A DNA stretch of 64,000 nucleotides from Aldrovandia affinis. Lineage: Eukaryota; Chordata; Actinopteri; Notacanthiformes; Halosauridae. The position numbers and the translations under genes are program-made. The stretch covers positions 1,050,501 through 1,114,500 of the forward strand of contig JAINUG010000147.1 in the NCBI GenBank assembly GCA_029706075.1. The letters are read 5' to 3'. The notes beneath the pieces are model-generated. The model searched no databases. It was not told the DNA's origin and saw nothing but the letters and a program-made list of their open reading frames with translations. Every line of letters begins with the position of its first letter. Position 1 is the first letter of the stretch. This document shows, piece after piece, positions 1 to 10,685 of the stretch.

Positions 1-51
1 AAAAGAGCATTTTCAACACTGTCCATTCAGAGCGCATTATCTGTGACTCAC

Positions 52-1357
52 TCTGTGGCAGGTCCTCCAGCTGACGGTTGTCGCCTTTAGCATTGTCCAG
101 TGGAATCTCAATGTTCTCCACAATATACTGCAATCACACATTGTACAAGACATCTGAATAATCATTGCCTTCATATTGGGAAAAAAACGTCTCAAAATTT
201 CCACAAATACAAACAATTCTTATTTTTCAAAACAACTTTTTATCAATATTTTTTTATGTTCTCTTCACCGTGCAGTGAAAAGTGCTGAATTGTTGGGAAC
301 AACATTGGACTGGCTTTTAGCGCATTGTGCACAGTGCAGCACTTACTCCATCCTGTATCCTTGGCTCCACCACGTCCAGCTGGGGATTCACAGACCCTGC
401 AGATGTTGCGATATCCATCGCTGTCTCTGCAGTTGTCGTGACATCCGTCGCGACCTCTGCGAATTTTGCTATATATATCCATCGCTGTCTCTGCTGTTGG
501 TTTTGCGATATCCATCGCGGTCTCTGTGGATGTTGGGATATCCATCGCGGTGTCTGCTGTTGGGATATCCATCGCTGTCTCTGCTGGAGTATCCATCGCT
601 GTCTCTGCTGCAGTATCCATCGCTGTCTCAGTATCCATCGCTGTCTCTGCTGTCTCTGCTGCAGTATCCATCGCTGTCTCTGCTGGGATATCCATCGCTG
701 TCTCTGCTGCAGTATCCATCGCTGTCTCTGCTGCAGTATCCATCGCTGTCTCTGCTGCAGTATCCATCGCTGTCTTTGCTGCAGTATCCATCGCTGTCTC
801 TGCTGCAGTATCCATCGCTGTCTCTGCTGCAGTATCCATCGCTGTCTCTGCTGTTGGGATCCATCCGCGGTGTCTGCTGTTGGGATATCCATCGCGGTCT
901 CTGCTGTTGGGATATCCATCGCTGTCTCTTCTGCAATATCCATTGCTGTCTCTGCAGTTGCGATATCCATCGCGGTCTCTGCCATTGTTTTGCAAGGTCC
1001 ATCATGGTTTCGGCGCTTGTTCCGACATCCATCGAGGTGTCTGCGTCGGTTGCGATACACATCCATGGCTGTCCCTGCAGTTTCTAAAGTTGTTGCGATA
1101 TCCATCGCGGTCTGTGTGGTTGTTCCCACATCCATCGCCTCTGCGATTGTGTTGCGATATCCATCGCTGCCTCTGGGGTTATTACTATATCCACCACGTT
1201 CTCTGGAGTTGTTGATATAGCCACCGCATTCTCTGCGGTTGTTGCTATAGCCACTGCATTCTCTGCGGCTGTTAACGTATCCATTGCGGTTGTTGCGATG
1301 TCTTCGGTTGTTTTGCGATAAACCTTGCGGTCTCTGCGTTTGTCTTGCCATATACAT
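52..1357 (-). CDS. Unrecognised minisatellite-encoded protein, left copy (partial)
   Basis: Inferred exon 1 is 1357-347 (337 codons, phase 0) and exon 2 is 127-52; later exons lie beyond the window edge. Exon 1 starts at an ATG reading MYMARQTQRPQGLSQ, preceded by an in-frame stop, and ends GSVNPQLDVVEPRIQDG at a GTAAGT donor. Exon 2 begins YIVENIEIPLDN and ends after LEDLPQ at a GTGAGT donor. Most of exon 1 is an 8-10 residue repeat built on ETAMDIA. Between about 862 and 505 the repeat is read in another frame (QRQRWILQ-like), because a net 1-nt loss near 859-866 is offset by one extra T near 501. I recognise no family. The open frame alone is weak evidence, since the repeat lacks stops in several frames; splice signals and phase carry the call. 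Confidence 0.5.
397..1350 (-). repeat. Coding minisatellite, left copy (24/27 bp units)
   Basis: The core, at about 590-850, is a 24 bp unit containing TATCCATCGCTGTCTCTGC on the plus strand. The flanks hold 27-30 bp variants that become more diverged outward. On the minus strand the unit reads ETAMDTAA or ETAMDIAT. Unit lengths are mostly multiples of three. Several frames on both strands are free of stops, so long open frames here are not by themselves evidence of coding. Confidence 0.95.
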
Positions 1358-3072
1358 CGCGATCTCTGCGGTTGGCCCTCAATAGGCCTCGATAAGTCTA
1401 TTAATCCAGTAAACTCTGAAGAAATGTTCAGAATGTGGTGTTTACTGAATTGTCTTTATTTATGTAATTCTGAGAAACACTGGAATGGCATCCTCTGTGA
1501 TGTCACATTCGCCTATGCCGGCATAAGGTTCTGAATTATAATGGTGTTTTGGTGCTCCTGTCCGTCTTGTTGTATTTTGCTCGTGGATTAGCCTAATTAT
1601 AGATACACATGTTTAATAATGTACAAAATAAACGTGAATCATCACATACTAGCAGTCTTTATTTTATTACTTTTAATTTGATTTTCAATTTAGGAGATTT
1701 CATAATATTACTATGTTGCTTAAGAATATATGTGTTACTGTGTTGCTTAAATGAAGGAAGAAATTGTAGGTCCGTCCAATCGCGGCAAATTCACATATAG
1801 CCTACTAGCACACGTGTCCTCCAAAATACGTGTGGATACAGAAATACGGGAAGACTTATCGCTAATGCGTTAATGGTTCTGTGACAAGGCCGGGATCGTT
1901 ATCTAGGCTACCACTTGCCCTCATTAAAGTCCGATTGACTAACTGGTTGGAGAGGAGCACACGTTTTAAACATAGTAGCTATATGGCTATATAATAACTA
2001 GGCTATATAATATGCTATACAATAGCTATAATGCTATTATCTGGCTTGCAAGCTAACTTAGCTAGCTAGCTAGTTATTAAAAACGGAATGATATAAAGCT
2101 AATGTTAACGACTCAACTGGTTAGCCATGACAGTGAAGTTAACCAATTTATCTAATCATAAACACGAATCATAAGAAAATATGCTAACCGTAGCTATGTT
2201 GCTTCTAATGTCAAACAGTGCTAGTTGACTCGCTCTATGATCTATTTTTATTCGATTCAGTTCCCAATAAAAAGTTTAGGTTCACACGTTTATTGCATAA
2301 ACTTAGGTAATTAGATAGATAGCTAGACATAATATTCGTTAGTAGGTTTGGTGCTGAACTGTAGGTGACACATGCCGTTTAGATAATTTTCTCTCTCTAT
2401 CAAAAAGTTAGTTTTTGTCTCCTTGCTTGCAACCAAAACTTGCTGCTTCACTAGCATTGCGTTCAAAAATAAAGACCTTCCAAGTCAATATTCATGTTTA
2501 TTTAATTGTCTTAATGTCGAAGCCTGGCCAGAAAAGACGTTCGAAGTTAGTCTGGGTTATTTTGTTGTGTAGTTTGTCTTTGTACGTTATTTGACAATGA
2601 CTCTCATCATATTTGCGATTTGGAGTAATTTGAATGTGTGGGGTATGGAGATGTATAATGAGAATGATTGTGTAACTTACGGACCCATTTGTCTTTATTT
2701 TTTATATTTATATGTGACTTGTGATTTCCCATTCACTCATGGGACAATGAGGAATATCTGTTTGTTCTGCTAGAGGTCCCTAAATCTCCTATATGGGCCA
2801 TTCTACCGAATTGGTTCAAAGTCAGGTTGGAAATATTTTGAAATTTTGTATGTTTTATTCCCCAAACTGTCCCTATATATATTGTACCATATCTAAAGTA
2901 CATATATCTAGTAAAAGTACCGTCAATTTTTATATTGTATTTTCAGACTCTTTTGGAATGTTTTTCCTCTCCCCAAAATTGTCACTACCGAAACATAGTA
3001 ATACACCGTAGTAAGAAGTATTATATTAACCTGTTAAGATTGTTTCCTTCCCTTCTAAAGAGTATTTTACAC

Positions 3073-4849
3073 AGAATTATTCACTTGCAATTGTGTTGTT
3101 TCAGGATAAGCGCTTGAAGGGGTAATGTTCAATAGCGTATAAGTGTGTGGAGCGAGCATGGTTTGTTAGTTGGGGAGGAGGGGCTGATGACAGGTAGTGA
3201 GTTTGAGGCTGAAGCTTGGTTAACGTTCCTGACTGATTTTACATTTGTCAGATCACCAAACATTGTCAGCTAACTCTTGAGCCTCTGCCTGTTGATGTTT
3301 TGTGGTATTCGGGAAGCCTTCATTAGCTTCCCAGCTAATTAAAAATAGAGAACTATAATAGCCCATATATTGGGCTAATCAACGAATTAACTATTATCAC
3401 CATTATTCAATATAAGAGAGATAATTGTTATTTAATCAAATAACAGGCTTTTATGATAATATACTCATGCAATCTTAATTAAGCTAATTGGCAACTGCTC
3501 CTATAACCCTTGTTAATTATGTGACAGCCAGTGCACAGTGCATGATAGCCCCCCTCCTCTCTCTGGGTAACTGGTTCTTCTCTCATGTTATTCGCCAGTA
3601 TGAATTATATGCAAATGAGCTGTGTAGGCAGTGGACTCATGCACAAGATACTCAAAGTTACCTGCATGCTCCTAACTGCTCTTTTCTACTGTGTTTGATC
3701 AAAACATTCAATACACTGCATCTCTGCCAGTGTTATTCCTGTTAGGATCCTTGCCTGCTATCTTTTTGTGTGGACAGTCCATTTCCAGTTGGGTCTGTAC
3801 TTTCAAGAGAGGCAATTTGACTTAATCTGGACTTCTTTCAATATCCAAGAAGAGATGAAAAAACCTCCGGAGATAGACTGAACTGGGCACAATTTCATTC
3901 TATGCAAGTATCGGTACTGCAGTTACATGCATCCATTGTGTCTGCATGCATCCAGTGTGAGACTTTAGTGAACCATTATCATATATCTCTAGTGTTGTGT
4001 TGAGCTTGAGGGACACACAGCCTATCTTATTATAGAACCCATCATGTATTTCAGCTATAATTATTGAAGGATTACACTCCCGTAGCATTCATGTTTTAGT
4101 AATAAACATAAAATATTTGACATGACAGCAACAATATGATCTTTTCATCTGAGAACAATTTTAAATGAATTCAATTGAAAGTTTCATTGAACCCTTTGAT
4201 TGAAGACATGTACACATTTCCTGTTTATTCTTGGTTGCAAAGTTGTAGCAGTACCAAACTAAATACCATTTATTGTTGTGTTGTGTCTGAATATATGCTG
4301 CTGATGTAGTTACTGTTACATTATTGGCCTATGCAATTGTGAACTTCAAGCCCCAGCTCTCCTCTAGATTGCTGCCTAATATCTGAATGTAGATGGAGTA
4401 CATTGGTTGCAATGCACTCACTGGTAGGATGTATGCTTAAGTACACCAAAATAAATACTTTCAAAGATATCATTCAAAAATACATGCAGTAAATATAATT
4501 TATTAGGGGCAATGTTTATATACTTGAACAATTAAAATAGGACTTAAGGACTTAAGTTAATTTGCTCCTGAGAGGGCGAAAAACCACCAAAAACCTCACG
4601 TCAGCTCGATGTAATGCCAAATTTCGTAATCGGTTCGCTTTTTAACAAGCTTGTCAAAGCTAGACGGGGAAAAAATGGGAAATTCCCTCTCTGTCCCCTA
4701 GCGGCAACAAAGGTTTTAACCTTAAGAGCAAATCCGCTTTTTTATAATAAACACAAAATACAATCAACAATACAAAATACAATCTGTGTGATGAGATTAA
4801 TGTTGTCCTGAATAAGTGTTGTTGGAGTGTGTGTGTGTTTGTGTGTGTA
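3073..4849. other. Interval without a recognised gene
   Basis: This AT-rich spacer separates the two duplication units. Only short open frames occur and none resembles a known protein. The stretch 4449-4550 shares a diverged copy with 10310-10400 (AAATAAATACTTTCAAA-like start), so it is part of a dispersed repeat. Confidence 0.6.
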
Positions 4850-4855
4850 TTTATT
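4850..4855 (-). terminator. Candidate polyadenylation signal for the right gene copy
   Basis: AATAAA reads on the minus strand about 225 bp past the proposed stop codon at 5082-5080. It is a short, common word, so it supports the gene model only weakly. Confidence 0.3.
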
Positions 4856-5079
4856 TATATGTGTTGTTGCTGGGGCTGTGGTCCTCCCAGGAAAGCCCTC
4901 TTCTAGCCTGGTGCCACGTCAGCTGCCTGCCTCCCGAAAACGTGGATGTGGAGGTGACATGACCGCACTCCATGCTTTTCATCGCTAATCACTGTAACAC
5001 ACAACAACAGCAAAATATACTGGTCATACCATATCGTATAAAAAACTACTTATGACTGCCAGGAATGCACTTATTTTTT

Positions 5080-5258
5080 TTAGGTTCCCCAGAAATGAAA
5101 GTTAGTATCAACAAAGTATATTTTTCTCTTTCCGATATGCTGCATTCTCTGCAGTTGCTGTGCATAATTACAAAGTTCCTCCAAGTGATTTGACAAGTGT
5201 AGAGACTGACAAATGCTGGGAAACACAAAAAAACTGCGATGGCAACAGAGCACATCTC

Positions 5259-5290
<32 letters not shown>

Positions 5291-7215
5291 CGGTATGGAT
5301 TTGTCGATGACTTTTCCGTATTTCTTCCTGGCCAAGTCTGTCAGTCATGTTTTTTGCCTTCTCATCATTGGTTGCTGTGCAGAAATCACTCTGTAATCAC
5401 AAACATGGGGAAAGGTGGTGGAACCTGTGCAGGTCATGGTGAAAACTGTCTGGCTGCCTATGAATCATCCTACTGCATGTACCAATAAAGATACGATATC
5501 TGCTATTTTACATTCCAGTGCTTACCTTTGATACATGACGAAGGGCTTCATCTCAATGCTTCTGATATTGTTGCATCCGAGCACAGCGATGAGAAGATCT
5601 CCCTAAGAATAGACATGGCCACATTATTATTTTTAAACTTTATCACTGAAAAGCGTGATGCTGCAGAGTGTAGCTTGGAGGGGCAATTAGTTATTAGTTG
5701 ATTTTGAATGTTGAATTGTTGTGTTTTAAAGATGTGTATGATGTTTTGTATATGTGAATGTCTGTGTTTCTGAGTGATGTGTTGATGAGGATGCTGGATG
5801 TGAAGCCTCTTAATCCGTCTCCACGGAGAGGCAGCAGCAGCAGCAGCAGCAGAGGCGCTTTTCTTCAGGGTCTTCCACACGCGGCTGAAGAAACGCCGGT
5901 TCCTGTCTTTGACTTTTTGACCTCTGAAAAAGACAATGGAGAGACTCCATTTAACACAGGCTTTCTAGATATCTCTGTGTTGGGAGATACTAATTGAGTA
6001 TGAATTTTTACCCACTGAATGTAATAGGAAAAGAGCATTTTCAACACTGTCCATTCAGAGCGCATTATCTGTGACTCACTCTGTGGCAGGTCCTCCAGCT
6101 GACGGTTGTCGCCTTTAGCATTGTCCAGTGGAATCTCAATGTTCTCCACAATATACTGCAATCACACATTGTACAAGACATCTGAATAAGCACTGCCTTC
6201 ATATTGGGGAAAAAACGTCTCAAAATTTCCACAAATACAAACAATTCTTATTTTTCAAAACAACTTTTTATCAATATTTTTTTTATGTTCTCTTCACCGT
6301 GCAGTGAAAAGTGCTGAATTGTTGGGAACAACATTGGACTGGCTTTTAGCGCATTGTGCACAGTGCAGCACTTACTCCATCCTGTATCCTTGGCTCCACC
6401 ACGTCCAGCTGGGGATTCACAGACCCTGCAGATGTTGCGATATCCATCGCTGTCTCTGCAGTTGTCGTGACATCCGTCGCAACCTCTGCGAATTTTGCGA
6501 TATATATCCATCGCTGTCTCTGCTGTTGGTTTGCGATATCCATCGCGGTCTCTGTGGATGTTGGGATATCCATCGCGGTGTCTGCTGTTGGGATATCCAT
6601 CGCTGTCTCTGCTGCAGTATCCATCGCTGTCTCTGCTGCAGTATCCATCGCTGTCTCTGCTGCAGTATCCATCGCGGTGTCTGCTGCAGTATCCATCGCG
6701 GTGTCTGCTGTTGGGATATCCATCGCGGTGTCTGCTGTTGGGATATCCATCGCGGTGTCTGCTGCTGGGATATCCATCGCTGTCTCTTCTGCAATATCCA
6801 TTGCTGTCTCTGCAGTTGCGATATCCATCGCGGTCTCTGCCATTGTTTTGCAAGGTCCATCATGGTTTCGGCGCTTGTTCCGACATCCATCGAGGTGTCT
6901 GCGTCGGTTGCGATACACATCCATGGCTGTCCCTGCAGTTTCTAAAGTTGTTGCGATATCCATCGCGGTCTGTGTGGTTGTTGCCACATCCATCGCCTCT
7001 GCGATTGTGTTGCGATATCCATCGCTGCCTCTGGTGTTATTACTATATCCAACACGTTCTCTGCGGTTGTTGATATGTCCACCGCATTCTCTGCGGTTGT
7101 TGCTATAGCCACTGCGTTCTCTGCGGCTGTTAACGTATTCATTGCGGTTGTTGCGATGTCTTCGGTTGTTTTGCGATAAACCTTGCGGTCTCTGCGTTTG
7201 TCTTGCCATATACAT
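5080..7215 (-). CDS. Unrecognised minisatellite-encoded protein, right copy (five exons proposed)
   Basis: Proposed exons are 7215-6376 (280 codons), 6155-6080, 5921-5647 (or a 41-nt form, 5921-5881), 5602-5526 and 5215-5080. All phases agree: 0/0, 1/1, 0/0, 2/2. Exon 1 encodes ETAMDIA-type repeats and ends at GTAAGT. Exon 2 reads YIVENIEIPLDN...LEDLPQ. Exon 3 adds a basic stretch, RNRRFFSRVWKTLKK, and in its long form a seven-alanine run. Exon 4 begins GDLLIAVLGC and contains IEMKPFVMYQ. Exon 5 contains LEELCNYAQQLQRMQH and ends FHFWGT before a stop. An AATAAA on the minus strand lies at 4855-4850. The product would be about 467 aa (389 with the short exon 3). I do not recognise the family and assign no function; the exon 3 end is the least certain part. 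Confidence 0.5.
5262..5290. repeat. CA/TG microsatellite
   Basis: A CA dinucleotide run on the plus strand (TG on minus) lies in the inferred last intron of the right gene copy. It generates the spurious VCVCV and THTHT open frames seen here. Confidence 0.95.
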
Positions 7216-8683
7216 CGCGATCTCTGCGGTTGGCCCTCAATAGGCCTCGATAAGTCTATTAATCCAGTAAACTCTGAAGAAATGTTCAGAATGTGGTGTT
7301 TGTCTGAATTGTCTTTATTTATGTAATTCTGAGAAACACTGGAATGGCATCCTCTGTGATGTCACATTCGCCTATGCTGGCATAAGGTTCTGAATTATAA
7401 TGGTGTTTTGGTGCTCCTGTCCGTCTTGTTGTATTTTGCTCGTGGATTAGCCTAATTATAGATACACATGTTTAATAATGTACAAAATAAACGTGAATCA
7501 TCACATACTAGCAGTCTTTATTTTATTACTTTTAATTTGATTTTCAATTTAGGAGATTTCATAATATTACTATGTTGCTTAAGAATATATGTGTTACTGT
7601 GTTGCTTAAATGAAGGAAGAAATTGTAGGTCCGTCCAATCGTGGCAAATTCACATATAGCCTACTAGCACACGTGTCCTCCAAAATACGTGTGGATACAG
7701 AAATACGGGAAGACTTATCGCTAATGCGTTAATGGTTCTGTGACAAGGGCCGGGATCGTTATCTAGGCTACCACTTGCCCTCATTAAAGTCCGATTGACT
7801 AACTGGTTGGAGAGGAGCACACGTTTTAAACATAGTAGCTATATGGCTATATAATAACTAGGCTATATAATATGCTATACAATAGCTATAATGTTATTAT
7901 CTGGCTTGCAAGCTAACTTAGCTAGCTAGCTAGTTATTAAAAACGGAATGATATAAAGCTAATGTTAACGACTCAACTGGTTAGCCATGACAGTGAAGTT
8001 AACCAATTTATCTAATCATAAATCATCTCCTTGCTTGCAACCAAAACTTGCTGCTTCACTAGCATTGCGTTCAAAAATAAAGACCTTCCAAGTCAATATT
8101 CATGTTTATTTAATTGTCTTAATGTCGAAGCCTGGCCAGAAAAGACGTTCGAAGTTAGTCTGGGTTATTTTGTTGTGTAGTTTGTCTTTGTACGTTATTT
8201 GACAATGACTCTCATCATATTTGCGATTTGGAGTAATTTGAATGTGTGGGGTATGGAGATGTATAATGAGAATGATTGTGTAACTTACGGACCCATTTGT
8301 CTTTATTTTTATATTTATATGTGACTTGTGATTTCCCATTCACTCATGGGACAATGAGGAATATCTGTTTGTTCTGCTAGAGGTCCCTAAATCTCCTATA
8401 TGGGCCATTCTACCGAATTGGTTCAAAGTCAGGTTGGAAATATTTTGAAATGTTGTATGTTTTATTCCCCAAACTGTCCCTATATATATTGTACCATATC
8501 TAAAGTACATATATCTAGTAAAAGTACCGTCAATTTTTATATTGTATTTTCAGACTCTTTTGGAATGTTTTTCCTCTCCCCAAAATTGTCACTACCGAAA
8601 CATAGTAATACACCGTAGTAAGAAGTATTATATTAACCTGTTAAGATTGTTTCCTTCCCTTCTCTAAAGAGTATTTTTACAAG
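6029..8683. repeat. Right unit of the tandem segmental duplication
   Basis: This is the second copy of the 1-3072 unit, in direct orientation and offset by about 6.0 kb at the left end and 5.6 kb at the right end. The change in offset comes from a shorter minisatellite and from loss of a 252 bp segment at about 8021-8029. Its breakpoints there are flanked by short AATCATAA-like words, consistent with a microhomology deletion. The 3.0 kb between the units (3073-6028) contains the downstream exons of the right-hand gene copy. Confidence 0.93.
6425..7208 (-). repeat. Coding minisatellite, right copy
   Basis: This is the same repeat as at 397-1350 but with fewer units. Many core units carry GCGGTGTCT instead of GCTGTCTCT, so the array has been re-homogenised since duplication. 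The length difference between the two inferred first exons is 171 bp, which is 57 codons. Confidence 0.95.
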
Positions 8684-9336
8684 TTTTTCTTGAAGGTTTT
8701 CACAATTAAATCAATAAAAATGACATTTCTACCAAATTTCTAAGTTCAATTTATACAATTCATCAAATCTAAATGCAATCTTTCTCTGTAAAATGCATAA
8801 CACTGATCATATTGATTTCAGAGTTAATGATTGATTAAATTGAACATACATTTAACCAATTAGTATCATAACATTTTAGTTTATAACTCAATATACTTTA
8901 TTTTTTACAAAACACCCAGTGTTTCGGTAGTGACTGCACTGTTCCGGTAGTGACCACAGTATTTTGTTTGCAAGGTTGTATCATATTCCCTCAACCTTAT
9001 TGCTTAATCTTAACTCATAACATGCCTTATGTTGGGAATATTACAAACACAAATGTTTTGTGGTCAATAAAATAATTTATTTTTGAAGACATAACAATTG
9101 TTCATCCATAACCATTTAAAGTACAAACATTACTTATCAATGGAAAATAATTACCCAAGTGGGTTCAGTAAAAGAGAAGAAGAAGAAAACATTGACAAAT
9201 AACATTGACAATAACATTATGCTGTTGCTGTCAGGCTTCTGAACGCTAACTAATGTATCCTCAAAAGGTCTGTAACAAATAGATTCAACATCTTAAAGAA
9301 AAATACACCAGAAAGTGATATGCAGTTCAATCTGAA
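8684..9336. other. Interval without a recognised gene
   Basis: AT-rich DNA beyond the end of the duplication unit. I see no coding exon and no recognisable transposon. Confidence 0.5.
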
Positions 9337-9374
9337 TGAATGAACTGATAATGAACACAAATTTAATCTCTTGC

Positions 9375-9395
9375 GCGCGCGCGGGCGCGCACGCA

Positions 9396-9452
<57 letters not shown>

Positions 9453-9456
9453 ACAG
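9375..9456. repeat. Compound GC/CGCA/CA microsatellite
   Basis: The run changes from alternating GC to CGCA units and then to a long CA run. The overlapping open frames in both directions are low-complexity artefacts. Confidence 0.95.
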
Positions 9457-9532
9457 AGCATGTACTGGACTTTAGGGCCTGTAGCATACAGACGTCCTTG
9501 CTGAGGTGCAGAGGGTGATACCAGTTCTCACA

Positions 9533-9700
9533 TTGTTCAAGTTCAAGTTCAAGTAAACTTTATTATCCCACAAGTGGGAAATTCATTTGGCACATGAAAC
9601 ACATAAGCTAAAAGCAATAAAACAGGACCCACGACATACAGTACATTGCATCAAAAGTACATAAAACACATAAACTAGACTTTTACTGGACTACAAACTA
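9533..9700 (-). mobile_element. LINE 3' end with hexanucleotide tail
   Basis: The run GTTCAAGTTCAAGTTCAAGT at the left, followed by TTTATTATCCCAC and GGGAAATTCATTTGG, resembles the 3' terminus of a fish non-LTR retrotransposon on the minus strand. The same hexanucleotide tail ends the larger LINE at 10.69 kb. The 5' limit of this copy is not clear. Confidence 0.55.
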
Positions 9701-10685
9701 GACTTTTACCAACTAAAAACAACAAAAGACAGAATGAAGCTAGCTGAGTTGCTACAACAGCAGCGCCAATCTTACTTGCGCAGTTTCACACACACCCCAA
9801 CCTGTAAACCTGTAAGCCTCACAGTCAATCCCAGCGTCTCCCCTCTACCAGTCTGTTGTGGTGAACTTGAGCAGGTTATTAAGAGGGCATGGAACCTCTT
9901 GAAATGCAATTTGATCTTTCATTGCCTGGACACCAGGGACTGGACGGTGTCCAGCACTCCAGATGGACGGGGAGACACACGATCCGTCCCCCACTACTAC
10001 CAAACGTTGTGCACAGGGCGCTTGGCACGGTGTCAAACAGTCCACCTTGATCTCAATTAAACCCACCCCTGCATTTACCTGACCTTATATTATTTTCCCT
10101 AAAACAAAAGTTAATGATTCAGTTGGAGTCGACAGGTGCAACCTAGAAAAAATGTCCCTGTTGTGCAGGCTGTTTCCTTCCTGCTGTTTGTGGTGTGACC
10201 AGGTCTGCACATAGTTCAATAGGAATGAGACCCTTTCACACCTGTCAAAGTCCAGGGTTGATCTGAACAAATTTGATGTAATCAACCCATACATTTGTGA
10301 TGGATAAATAAATAAGTACTTTCAAATATATCATTCTGAAATACATGCAGTAAATATCATTTATTAGGGTCAATATTTCTACACATGAACTTAAATTAAT
10401 TGCTTCCAATCAGTGTCAACTCTGGACCATACACTCACCCACCCCATGAATATTTGAGTGAGCTATTGGCTCAACTGGGAATCAAAGCAGTGTCAGCCAC
10501 GCGCTGACTGCTAAATATCTGTGATGCACATCGAGCGGAGCATGAATTAAATAAATCTTCTATGGGAGAGGCGAGGTGAGTATCGTGGTGTGAGGCAATA
10601 ATTAAATTGGTCCAGCAATTTGGAACTATATCGCTTGAATTAATGGTTGCTGCAGTCATGTACAGGGTAAATAAATACTTGATAT

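Larger units (their letters stand above)
1..3072. repeat. Left unit of a tandem segmental duplication
   Basis: This stretch matches 6029-8683 almost base for base, starting at the first base of the window, so the unit probably extends further left. It holds a minisatellite exon, one small exon and about 1.7 kb of flanking DNA 5' of the minus-strand gene. Relative to the right unit it keeps an extra 252 bp (about 2163-2416) and has more minisatellite repeats. Similarity stops at about 3072, where the two sequences diverge after a shared run ending in AGTATTTT. The few scattered mismatches suggest a recent duplication. The duplication is read directly; the age is inference. Confidence 0.93.

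Noticed and set aside
176-1220. Long plus-strand frames through the minisatellite (IAVSA and YPSLSLLQ repeats)
   Set aside because: The repeat unit has no stop in several frames on both strands. No splice donor or start supports a plus-strand gene, whereas the minus strand has a consensus donor and phase-matched next exons.
5160-5488. Plus-strand frames ending GENCLAAYESSYCMYQ before an AATAAA
   Set aside because: They cross a CA microsatellite and lack a credible start or upstream exon; the minus-strand exon model fits better.
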